The notes under the pieces: model-generated | Databases searched by the model: none | What the model saw: the letters and a program-made list of their open reading frames with translations, nothing else | What the model was told of the DNA's origin: nothing | Shown: piece after piece, positions 26,617 through 34,072 of the stretch | Numbering within the stretch: position 1 is the first letter of the stretch | Layout: each line of letters begins with the position of its first letter | Origin: Hellea sp. | GTDB lineage: Bacteria; Pseudomonadota; Alphaproteobacteria; Caulobacterales; Maricaulaceae | Length of the DNA: 50,227 bases | Direction: 5' to 3' | NCBI GenBank assembly: GCA_014238285.1 | Contig: JABABK010000017.1 | Span: forward strand, 1-50,227 | Made by a program: the position numbers and the translations under genes

Positions 26617-29004
26617 ATGCAGATTTCATTTTTTAACGCTCAGGTTTTGCAAAAGCGAAAAAACGCCGCGAAACTGTTTTCGATCTTTTTGGCTACCTTA
26701 CTCATAAGTGCGGGATTTGCGCCGTCAGCCTATGCCAGTTATCCCTTAGCCCGGATCACAAATAACACAGAATATACGGTCGTGGGCGAAGTTCAATATG
26801 TGTCCTTTTTGTGCGAGGATGACAAATATTCGGTCGGGCCTGGAAAAACATGGACGGCCTCAAGCCGGGGTGTGTGTTTGATTGACGATATTACGGGGTC
26901 GACGAAAAACGCCATCGGAAAATATGGCGAAAGCACGCGTATCACACCCTACCATGCCTCTCCGGCAACCACATATTCAAAATTTCAGATCAATGCCTTT
27001 AGCGGATCTTACCGCATTTTTTCGGAAGACGAATGGGACGATGTCAGCGACACTAAACAAGGCAAAAGCCCGGGGTTTTATTTCGTTAACAAAACCGCTT
27101 GGCCTTTAACCTATTCTCTGGATCAAGTCGGGTGCCTGTATCACGGCATTATTCCGGCGGGTGAGGGCGAGAAGGGGGTCAGGAAAGTGGATACAGGCGC
27201 CGTGTGGTTTACCTTGCGAGTTGCCATCCAGCCCGACGGCATCGACCCTCAGTCTAACTGGGATTGTGTAGAGCCCGTTGCTGAACTTGTCGGAGATGTC
27301 GCGCTCGCAGCTGTATCAGGCGGCGGCTCCGCCGTGGCAAAAGCCGGCGGTAAAGTCATTGTGAAACAGATCGCGAAAGAGGCCGTGAAAGCCGGCGCGA
27401 AGAAAGCTGCCAAAGAGATTGCGAAAAATATGCGAAATGATCTCACAAATGAAGTGCTTGGAAAGCTATTGACCGACGCGGGAAGCGTTGAACTTTATGG
27501 TCAATATGCTGGATATGAATGGCCGTTTCGCTGCGATAATATGCCAGAATATCATATAACAGGCGGCCCAGTGCCGTTGCGTGATGAGGACGGCGAACTC
27601 TACCTTGAGCGCGGGATTCCGTTCAAAGTTTCCAAAGTCAATGGTTGCGGTGATGATATGATGTTGGGGTCAAGACGCTCTATGACGTCCGATCAAAGCG
27701 CGTTCAGTAGTTGGTCCGGCGGAGGTGGAAATACCATACCTGCTACTGAAGAGGGTGGGGACACCCAATGGGGCCCTGAAACGGGCGATCCCTCTTGTGT
27801 GACATTCTATCAAGGCATCAATGCTAGCGGAGCCAAATTACAGCGTTGCGGTACAGATCAATACGTCAACTGGGCAAAATATATTGGCTTACACATAGTG
27901 GGAACAGATTTTAGCAACAGAGTTAAGAGCTTTAGATGCAATTCTGGCATTAAATCTGTGCAATTTATTGAGCTGGATGTGAGCGGTTATACTCCAATAG
28001 GTGATTTTTCCTGTAGGGGTGGTAATATTGTCAATACAGATGGAACATTCAAAAATGCCACAGGTTTTCGCTTAACCCCTAAGGTGGATCCTAGAATAGC
28101 TGCGGAAGCAGCTCGCGATCAAGAGCTTCATCGCCAGCAAGCCGCAGCCTTAGACCAACAACGTGCGGCAGAAGCGTCTCGTATCGCAGCGCAGGAAGGG
28201 GCCGCGAAACAGACGGCGATTGCAAGACAGCTTTACGACACGTGCCAATGGCGCGGATCGGTCCAATCCGTCAGTAATCCCGGCGATCAAGCCATAGCTA
28301 TTCAAATGTTTAATAGGGGCTCGCGTAATATCCATATTTACAAGATCGACGCGCAAGGCCAAGAGGTTAATCACGCCTCCCAAGACGTGCCTATTCTCTC
28401 CATTAGTCCCGGTCCTGCAGGAAATGTGGACTATGGCGTGGCCGACCATTGGTATATTGCCGTTGACGATAACGGTGAGTGCGTGGGCATTGGTAGTTCT
28501 CTGCAGTCTAATGGTCAGTTAGATTTTAATCCTGATTTGGTGGTTCCCGGTACGCATCCACGCAAAGCCGTTTCCAATGCGGGAGGATATGACCAAGGCG
28601 GTTATGGTTATGATGGATCAGATTATGTCGACCCCAATGAATATGCAGATCAAGATGTCTACCAAGAAGATACATCCGATTATGACAATCGGACTCAGTT
28701 TCAGGGGCCTGGCTGTGAATATTTTGGTCAAGTCGTATCAAACCACGAAGGCGCGATGATTAACGTTCAACTGGAAAATTACTCCGATGATACTATCAAC
28801 GTCTATTGGATTAATGCCAGTGGCGCGGCGACGAGTTATTATGAGGACGGCAATACGGTAGCGACAATGCCTGCACAATCTAGTCACGGCATAACGGCGA
28901 GAGTCGGTCACCTATTTATTGCGACTGACTCCTATGGCTCCTGCATGGGCCTTACTGAGGCCACAATTGACGGAGAAACTATTGGCTTCTCGGCATTGCA
29001 ATAG
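26617..29004 (+). CDS. Large exported multidomain protein: four-Cys module and two VHL-beta-like repeats
   Basis: 795 residues, no known family as a whole. Signal peptide 1-40 (ends SAYA). Residues 43-208 form two beta-rich, Cys-containing repeats (ARITNNTEYTVVGEV and YFVNKTAWPLTYSL lead strands). Residues 221-290 are an Ala/Lys-rich amphipathic helical stretch (KQIAKEAVKAGAKKAAKEIA). A four-Cys module at 394-488 (Cys394, 411, 441, 466) recurs in the 32073 gene. An Ala/Gln-rich helix follows (495-540). Two C-terminal repeats at 541-628 and 698-780 each hold a C-x3-G-x-V-x-S start, a Y-x-I-(D/N)-A-x-G core and a V-x-D/H-x-x-IA-x-D end, resembling the VHL beta domain. Start at ATG 26617, GGGGGAG six bases upstream. 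First gene of a four-gene run. Toxin, adhesin or predation factor is inference only. Confidence 0.8.
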   Translation: MQISFFNAQVLQKRKNAAKLFSIFLATLLISAGFAPSAYASYPLARITNNTEYTVVGEVQYVSFLCEDDKYSVGPGKTWTASSRGVCLIDDITGSTKNAIGKYGESTRITPYHASPATTYSKFQINAFSGSYRIFSEDEWDDVSDTKQGKSPGFYFVNKTAWPLTYSLDQVGCLYHGIIPAGEGEKGVRKVDTGAVWFTLRVAIQPDGIDPQSNWDCVEPVAELVGDVALAAVSGGGSAVAKAGGKVIVKQIAKEAVKAGAKKAAKEIAKNMRNDLTNEVLGKLLTDAGSVELYGQYAGYEWPFRCDNMPEYHITGGPVPLRDEDGELYLERGIPFKVSKVNGCGDDMMLGSRRSMTSDQSAFSSWSGGGGNTIPATEEGGDTQWGPETGDPSCVTFYQGINASGAKLQRCGTDQYVNWAKYIGLHIVGTDFSNRVKSFRCNSGIKSVQFIELDVSGYTPIGDFSCRGGNIVNTDGTFKNATGFRLTPKVDPRIAAEAARDQELHRQQAAALDQQRAAEASRIAAQEGAAKQTAIARQLYDTCQWRGSVQSVSNPGDQAIAIQMFNRGSRNIHIYKIDAQGQEVNHASQDVPILSISPGPAGNVDYGVADHWYIAVDDNGECVGIGSSLQSNGQLDFNPDLVVPGTHPRKAVSNAGGYDQGGYGYDGSDYVDPNEYADQDVYQEDTSDYDNRTQFQGPGCEYFGQVVSNHEGAMINVQLENYSDDTINVYWINASGAATSYYEDGNTVATMPAQSSHGITARVGHLFIATDSYGSCMGLTEATIDGETIGFSALQ

Positions 29005-29031
29005 ACCCTAGATTTTTGGCAAAGGACACAA

Positions 29032-29622
29032 ATGAGACATTACATATTTGACGAGTTCACGCTCGGTGTAACGATCGGCCTTATAAGCCTATTGGCGGGA
29101 TGCGCGACGACGTCCGCTAGTTCTGCTGACCTTGCTAAGCTCAAAGAAGGCGAACGAGTCGTTTGCCCGGGTTGCGATCTCGTCAATGCAGATTTGAGGG
29201 AATATGATCTTGTTGATGCTGATCTTCGCGGGGCCAATCTCCTCTACGCCAATCTACACGGCGTTGACCTGAGTGGTGCAAATTTGACAGATGTTGATCT
29301 CGAAGGTTCGGATTTGGGGGAAACCATCCTAACCGGTGCCACGCTCACGGGCGCGAATTTGAATAATTCAAGCTTGATGAAGGCCGTGTTGATCAATGTT
29401 GTCTTAACCGACGTGAATTTAACCGGCATTTGGATGCCTAAGGCCGATCTGACAGGCGCTATATTGGACGGGACGGACTTGACGGATACCGATATGACAG
29501 GTGCTATCCTTGATGATGACGCCCTAGAAAAAGCCAAGCTTTGCAATACCACGCTTCCCAATGGGTGGCAAAATGAGCGCGATTGCTATTACCCTCCGGA
29601 AATAGATAGGCAAGATTACTAA
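29032..29622 (+). CDS. Pentapeptide-repeat lipoprotein
   Basis: A 196-residue protein; the lipobox LLAGC gives lipidated Cys24. From about residue 55 to 165 it consists of A(D/N)LxX pentapeptide repeats (NADLREYDLVDADLRGANL and onward), which build a right-handed quadrilateral beta-helix. A C-G/P-G-C pair (PGCDL) precedes the repeats, and two Cys follow (LCNTT, RDCYY), likely a capping disulfide. AAAGGA before the ATG; 27 bases after the 26617 gene, so probably one operon. Some pentapeptide proteins mimic DNA and protect gyrase, but a lipidated exported one cannot reach it; an envelope scaffold is more likely. Confidence 0.85.
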   Translation: MRHYIFDEFTLGVTIGLISLLAGCATTSASSADLAKLKEGERVVCPGCDLVNADLREYDLVDADLRGANLLYANLHGVDLSGANLTDVDLEGSDLGETILTGATLTGANLNNSSLMKAVLINVVLTDVNLTGIWMPKADLTGAILDGTDLTDTDMTGAILDDDALEKAKLCNTTLPNGWQNERDCYYPPEIDRQDY

Positions 29623-29695
29623 AAAATAAATCACAACCCCCAATCGCTTGTACCTAACCCTGAAAGGTCTATCAATACTGTCAGGGAGAACACCC

Positions 29696-30109
29696 ATGCA
29701 AAAGCTAATATTATCTAGTCTATTGGGACTAATCTTAACAGCCTGCGCGCCAAGCTCGGATAAAGATTCTATTGATAAGGCTGAAGAGGCGAAACAGGCT
29801 CTACCTTCAATTATGGATCAAATGCAGGGTCATTGGCAATCCGATGATGACCCTATGACTGTCATTCAAGTTTCAGCGGCAGTTTTGGAAACTATCTATG
29901 ACGGGCAGACTGCCAGTATAGAAGCTATAAATCTGGTATCAGATTGCACATCCATGACTTCGGATCCGGCTGGCAAATATTTCACTTTGACTGACCAAGA
30001 AGATCCAAGTTTTGTAAATTGTTACTATTTCATCAGTTCAGGTGAAACTTCCCTACACTATAGTTTTTTGCCGCGGGGCAATACATTGAGCTTTAGTAAA
30101 AAGCCTTAA
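29696..30109 (+). CDS. Small lipoprotein of unknown function
   Basis: A 137-residue protein with lipobox LTAC (Cys17). After a charged linker, the mature part of about 100 residues is beta-rich (MQGHWQSDDDPMTVIQV, LHYSFLPRGNTLSFSK) with two Cys (SDCTS, VNCYY) likely paired. This resembles small lipocalin-like or copper-resistance/NlpE-type beta barrels in outline, but no family is recognised. Start at ATG 29696 with AGGGAGA upstream rather than the longer frame at 29648, which has no lipobox position. Third gene of the run. Confidence 0.75.
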   Translation: MQKLILSSLLGLILTACAPSSDKDSIDKAEEAKQALPSIMDQMQGHWQSDDDPMTVIQVSAAVLETIYDGQTASIEAINLVSDCTSMTSDPAGKYFTLTDQEDPSFVNCYYFISSGETSLHYSFLPRGNTLSFSKKP

Positions 30110-30125
30110 TCAAAGGAGCATCATT

Positions 30126-31262
30126 ATGATCAAATTGACAAAAATAATACCAATAGGGATTGCAGCTCTTATTTTTTCCATGTCCTCAGAATTAGCTTAC
30201 GCTGATATCAAAGACTTGAAATTGGACCCGCGCGGCCGCGGAGACGGATTTGATATCACTTCTGCAGACTTTTCTGTTCAGTGTTACGCAGATCCAGCGA
30301 TGGAAGCCAGGCGTCCATTCCCGCCGCATCCCATGGATGTGAAAGCGGAGGCGGCGCAAAAAAAAGTAAAAAGAAGTGTTAAGCTAACAGAGCGCGCCCT
30401 CCAAAAACGAGACAAAGCCCAAGAGGCCTTTGAAAAATCGTTCAAAGAAGTCTTAGGCCCGCCAAAAGACAACAGCCTGTCCGCCGCTTTTCTTTTAAGC
30501 GCGCTTGAAGAGGTTAAAAATTTTACGCAGAGCGCGTATGTAATCGCGAAGGATATGCTGTCGAATGAAAAAGAAGTGACGATTGAAGACTTTTTCAATA
30601 ATCCCGAAGCGGCGTTTTCCGGTTTTTTTGCTCAGCAAGGGGAAAAGTTTTTAACGGAAAGCGGGTTCACACTCTATGAAGGCAGCTTTGCAACGGACAT
30701 AATGGATTTGGCTATGAAGAAAGCTTTGCTAAACAAATTTGAGGATGCTCGTGATTACGCCAAGCGTGCCTATGATGATAAGAAAGCTAATTTTGGCCCT
30801 AGAGATAAATATTGGGAGTCCGATCCAAAACTAAAAGCGGCTTATGATAAAGCCGAAGCCGCTTATCAGCGATCCAGCAAAGCATCGGTCCGTGACAGTA
30901 AAGCCTATATCCGGGCTGAAAGACGGGCTTACCGCGCGCCGTCAGATTTGCTGCCTTGCGACTCGCCTGAATTGGCAAAGTTATTAGATGATAACTTTTG
31001 CGGCCCGAATACACCTGAGTTTTTTAGCCCCGCAGAACGTAAAAACAATCCGGTAGCGGCAAAACGATTTGATGCTTATCTGGTAAAAGTTTGCAAGGCC
31101 GTAAAGGGAAGTAGTTCAGGCGGTACAGCGCCACCTCAACCTCCAACCACACCGCGCCAATCTACGCCCGTTAGCCCAAATAATCCCTCGCAGCCTAATT
31201 CTGAACTCCAAGATCGGGCCGATGAAATGGAACGCAGGGTTAGCCCCGGTCGTGATCGATAG
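30126..31262 (+). CDS. Secreted helical protein of unknown function
   Basis: 378 residues; a signal peptide ends at LAYA (about residue 26). The mature protein is mostly helical and highly charged (KKVKRSVKLTERALQKRDKA, SFKEVLGPPKD, YAKRAYDDKKANF), with four Cys (VQCYAD, LPCDSP, NFCGPN, KVCKAV) and a disordered Pro/Ser-rich tail from about residue 325. AAAGGAG precedes the ATG by 7 bases; 16 bases after the lipoprotein gene. No enzymatic motif is seen. It may be a periplasmic partner of the 26617 product; that is inference from order only. Confidence 0.75.
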   Translation: MIKLTKIIPIGIAALIFSMSSELAYADIKDLKLDPRGRGDGFDITSADFSVQCYADPAMEARRPFPPHPMDVKAEAAQKKVKRSVKLTERALQKRDKAQEAFEKSFKEVLGPPKDNSLSAAFLLSALEEVKNFTQSAYVIAKDMLSNEKEVTIEDFFNNPEAAFSGFFAQQGEKFLTESGFTLYEGSFATDIMDLAMKKALLNKFEDARDYAKRAYDDKKANFGPRDKYWESDPKLKAAYDKAEAAYQRSSKASVRDSKAYIRAERRAYRAPSDLLPCDSPELAKLLDDNFCGPNTPEFFSPAERKNNPVAAKRFDAYLVKVCKAVKGSSSGGTAPPQPPTTPRQSTPVSPNNPSQPNSELQDRADEMERRVSPGRDR

Positions 31263-31282
31263 GTCAAAACAAATCCCCACCC

Positions 31283-31308
31283 AATAAAAAACCCCGCTCG
31301 AAGCGGGG
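31283..31308 (-). terminator. Intrinsic terminator, minus strand, downstream of an S4 fragment
   Basis: AGCGGGG and CCCCGCT form a 7-bp GC stem with a 3-base loop, followed on the minus strand by TTTTTTATT, just after the S4 stop codon at 31338. The plus strand shows a weaker T-run (TTTTT, 31314-31318), so it may also end the four-gene run at 31262. Confidence 0.85.
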
Positions 31309-31337
31309 CAATTCTTTTTGGTGATTTTCGTCTCGAA

Positions 31338-31418
31338 TTAACGAGAGTAGAATTCCACAATCAGGTTTGGTTCCATCATGGCTGCATATGGAATTTCGTC
31401 GAAGCTTGGAATGCGCAA
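31338..31418 (-). pseudogene. rpsD: 3' fragment of rpsD (ribosomal protein S4)
   Basis: On the minus strand 26 codons read LRIPSFDEIPYAAMMEPNLI then VEFYSR and a stop. This is the S4 C-terminus of Alphaproteobacteria (the M-E-P-x-L-x-V-E-F-Y-S-R ending is diagnostic). Nothing of the remaining roughly 180 codons follows; upstream the sequence changes abruptly into a relic of the VHL-like gene on the other strand. With its terminator it looks like a copy dragged in by recombination; an intact rpsD must exist elsewhere. Confidence 0.8.
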
Positions 31419-31810
31419 GCCGCCGCCGCCCGAGCCGCTGAACAAAAAGCAAATCGAAATCGTGTAAATATAGAACTTGCAGAGCAAGCTATACGTAGCA
31501 AGGCAGATTCCAAAAGACTCTACGGTAATTGTAGTCGGCGCGGTAGTGTTAAATCCATCGACAATCCCGCTGCCGAAACCACATCTTTTAAGATTTACAA
31601 AACATCAGTGTTTATTGGATCAATACTCAGGGAGAAGAAGTCAATTACGCCTTACAAGACGCACCAATCTTGTCCCTTGGACCAGGACAAATAGGTAATG
31701 AAGAAGGTACCCGGATATTGAGTGAGGTTCCGCTCGATGAAAGAGCATATAGAGCGGTAATATTTCAAGGCTTGAGAATAGATAATAAGTTTAAGTTTGT
31801 TTATGGATAG
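31419..31810 (+). pseudogene. Frameshifted relic of the VHL-like exported protein
   Basis: The frame from 31419 gives an Ala/Gln-rich helix then GNCSRRGSVKSIDNPA, aligned to the DTCQWRGSVQSVSNPG of the 26617 product. The frame then changes near 31590-31610, and WINTQGEEVNYALQDAPILS (31616 on) matches KIDAQGQEVNHASQDVPILS. It ends at TAG 31808-31810. No start, 5' truncated at the S4 junction, and the C-terminal part of the repeat has drifted. It is a truncated, dead paralogue. Confidence 0.8.
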
Positions 31811-31845
31811 CTAATCTGTGTGTAGCCAGAGACAGGCTTTGACGG

Positions 31846-31885
31846 GTTCGCAAACGTAAGCAATGCTGGGCGTTACGGAGCGAAC
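31846..31885. repeat. Interrupted inverted repeat in the 262-base spacer
   Basis: GTTCGC (31846-31851) and GCGAAC (31880-31885) enclose CGTAA (31855-31859) and TTACG (31873-31877), giving an 11-bp imperfect stem with a 13-base central loop. It lies between the relic and the 32073 gene; a structured RNA element or protein site is possible. Confidence 0.45.
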
Positions 31886-32072
31886 GTTTCGGCGTTATTG
31901 CAGGCGTTATGAAGAATGCGGAGTTCATCGATTAAATTCGACCAAACAACAAAACTTTTGTCATGGAAATAATCCATGTTTGTAGTGCTACCTACACGTG
32001 ATGTCATTGCCGATTGCGCTACTTTGAATTCTACGATAAGCGCAATCAAGCGAACATAGGCGAACGGTCGAA

Positions 32073-33398
32073 TTGGAGAAAATTATTATATTTCTATTAA
32101 AACCTAAAGCACGGCACTGGTCAAAGTTTTTAACTCTCAAACTGGCAAGCTTGTTAATCGCCACACTTTGCTATAGCGGAGTGGCTCATGCCTCGGACAT
32201 TGGTGTCCTTCGTATTCAAAACAATTCCAATGCGACGCAGACCTTTATCGTCATTGACGACTACTTCGATTGTATGGATTTTCCGAAACCAGCAATTGAT
32301 GGGAAACGAACCACCATTATAGTTCCGGCCTTTAGCAAGACAGATACACAGTTTGCCAAGGATGGGCGCTGCGAAGGAAAACAAGGGCGATTTCTAATTA
32401 TGCCGCTTGACCGAAGCACAGGTCAAGCATTTGGCCACGCCATGGCCTTCCATACGGACACAGGTGCAAATCTGGAGCGCATCTGGGAAAATCAGTCACT
32501 AACGCCCCATGCCGTTGGGCTTGAGTCTATCGGTAAAGATTTTACATCTGGTAAGAAAACTTTTGTGCTAACAACCAACTTAAAGGGTTATGACATTCAA
32601 AACCCAACAGGTAAATGGGTGTTCGGGTGCGGCGGTAGCCAAGGATGCACAAAGAAATTAAGTAGTGCCGTTGAGAACACGATATCTAAAGAAGAATCGA
32701 CCTCAAAAGAAGTCATGAATGCTTTTTCTATGACGGTCAGCATCGGCTTTGAGTTTGAAGGCATAAGTGGCGGCGCAGAAATGACGTCAAGCTCATCAAC
32801 AACCACGAGCGAAGCCCTTACCTTAGCATCATCAGGTATGACGGGAATAGGCGAAGAATGTGAAATACCTACAGATATGGAAAAGTATCAGATTTATAGT
32901 GTCTGGCAGTGGGTGATCGAGGCGTATGTCGGTACTGATAGGGTTTCGACTAAAACTTGTCAGGTGACTTGCACCCCAACCGGTGCAGCGCCGAAATTTT
33001 TGCCGGGCGCACCCGAAGCGATCAATGCTTGTCTGATTCCACGAACATCAGCTTCCGAACTGGCTGCAATAGAGATGGCAAAAACTGAGCGAGAACGCCC
33101 AAAGAATTGCGCAACCCTCTATACGGGGGTTAACGGCACAGGTAAAAAATTGACCTTGTGTGAGCAGGATCATAACTGGAAAGAGTATACTAACCTAGGC
33201 AGTACAGGGGTAAACAAACACTCTCACCATTATGCGCTCAAGAGTATTAAATGCGGGTCTAATATTCACCATCTTACATTTACGAACGGCAATATAAGGC
33301 CTTCGCCAACTAAGGATATGGCCTGCAATGGGAATAATATTGTGAATTCCGGTGAATGGGTGACAAAGAACGGCACCGGCGTTGGCGTTTATAAATAA
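32073..33398 (+). CDS. Exported protein with aerolysin-like hairpin segment and four-Cys module
   Basis: 441 residues with a signal peptide ending VAHA (about residue 40). Residues 43-190 are beta-rich with paired Cys. Residues 197-255 have a Ser/Thr-rich, alternating polar/apolar stretch around GFEFEGISGGAEM followed by TSSSSTTTSEAL, the composition of the membrane-inserting hairpin of aerolysin/ETX-type toxins. Aromatics follow (YSVWQWVIEAY). The C-terminal module (346-441; Cys346, 363, 394, 418, with GVNGTGKKL and NNIVN) is homologous to residues 394-488 of the 26617 product and looks like a beta/gamma-crystallin-type fold. TTG start without a clear Shine-Dalgarno; start uncertain. A pore-forming role is inference from pattern only. 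Confidence 0.72.
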   Translation: MEKIIIFLLKPKARHWSKFLTLKLASLLIATLCYSGVAHASDIGVLRIQNNSNATQTFIVIDDYFDCMDFPKPAIDGKRTTIIVPAFSKTDTQFAKDGRCEGKQGRFLIMPLDRSTGQAFGHAMAFHTDTGANLERIWENQSLTPHAVGLESIGKDFTSGKKTFVLTTNLKGYDIQNPTGKWVFGCGGSQGCTKKLSSAVENTISKEESTSKEVMNAFSMTVSIGFEFEGISGGAEMTSSSSTTTSEALTLASSGMTGIGEECEIPTDMEKYQIYSVWQWVIEAYVGTDRVSTKTCQVTCTPTGAAPKFLPGAPEAINACLIPRTSASELAAIEMAKTERERPKNCATLYTGVNGTGKKLTLCEQDHNWKEYTNLGSTGVNKHSHHYALKSIKCGSNIHHLTFTNGNIRPSPTKDMACNGNNIVNSGEWVTKNGTGVGVYK

Positions 33399-33464
33399 CA
33401 GAGCCTTACACCAGCATAGCAGACCGGAAAGATTACTAAAAAATAGCACAAAAGGCCCCATAGT

Positions 33465-33872
33465 ATGAATTACAAGTTGTCAGTTTTTACAGTTTCTGTT
33501 CTCGCCGTTTTAGTCGGATGCACATCGCAACCGACTCCATCCGCGGAGTGGTCATGCCGAAATATTCTTACCGAAATCGCCTGTTCAGGAACAGACTGCA
33601 CGCTGGCTCCGGTGGGTGAGTTCACGCCCATGGAATTGACCTTTGATACAGATGGCGGAATGTTGCTATGTGCTTATTCTGGATGCTGGAACGGCAGCGC
33701 AGTAGAGATATCTACAGCGGGCAACTATTTCAGCGTCGTTGGGCTAGCTATGCCATGGTCGGGCACGGATGCAGCGCCCGCAGACATCTCAGCAACGATC
33801 AATATGAAAACCATGGTAGCAGTGGTCCTGACAGATGATTATGCCCATCCCATGATATGCGAAATATCATGA
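33465..33872 (+). CDS. Small Cys-rich lipoprotein
   Basis: 135 residues; lipobox LVGC (Cys19). The mature part is short and beta-rich with six or more Cys (WSCRN, IACSG, TDCTL, LLCAYSGCWNG, MICEI), so probably disulfide-bonded. No family recognised. It follows the 32073 gene by 66 bases on the same strand with AAAGG before the ATG, and is the last of the exported block. It could be an immunity-type or partner lipoprotein of the 32073 product; this is speculation from position. Confidence 0.7.
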   Translation: MNYKLSVFTVSVLAVLVGCTSQPTPSAEWSCRNILTEIACSGTDCTLAPVGEFTPMELTFDTDGGMLLCAYSGCWNGSAVEISTAGNYFSVVGLAMPWSGTDAAPADISATINMKTMVAVVLTDDYAHPMICEIS

Positions 33873-34072
33873 GTTGCGGTCCGCTAACGGTGGATTTGCT
33901 GTCCTTACAACGACTTTAGCCACGCTGATGGGGCCGGCGTCATTTGACTGGCATCCGCCATTCAATCTCCCAAAACGAGAATTTTCACGCCAAAATCCGC
34001 CTTAGCGCGAATTCGGCCCAGCTTTTGCAATTCTAGTTCTGAATAAAACTTTTGTACCGTTTTGGAACGATT

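Noticed and set aside
31264-31452. 62-residue minus-strand frame across the S4 fragment
   Set aside because: Out of frame with the recognisable S4 C-terminus, and runs through the terminator.
31846-31885. Possible integron attC site
   Set aside because: Ends run GTT...AAC, the reverse of attC core sites, with no integrase or gene cassettes nearby.
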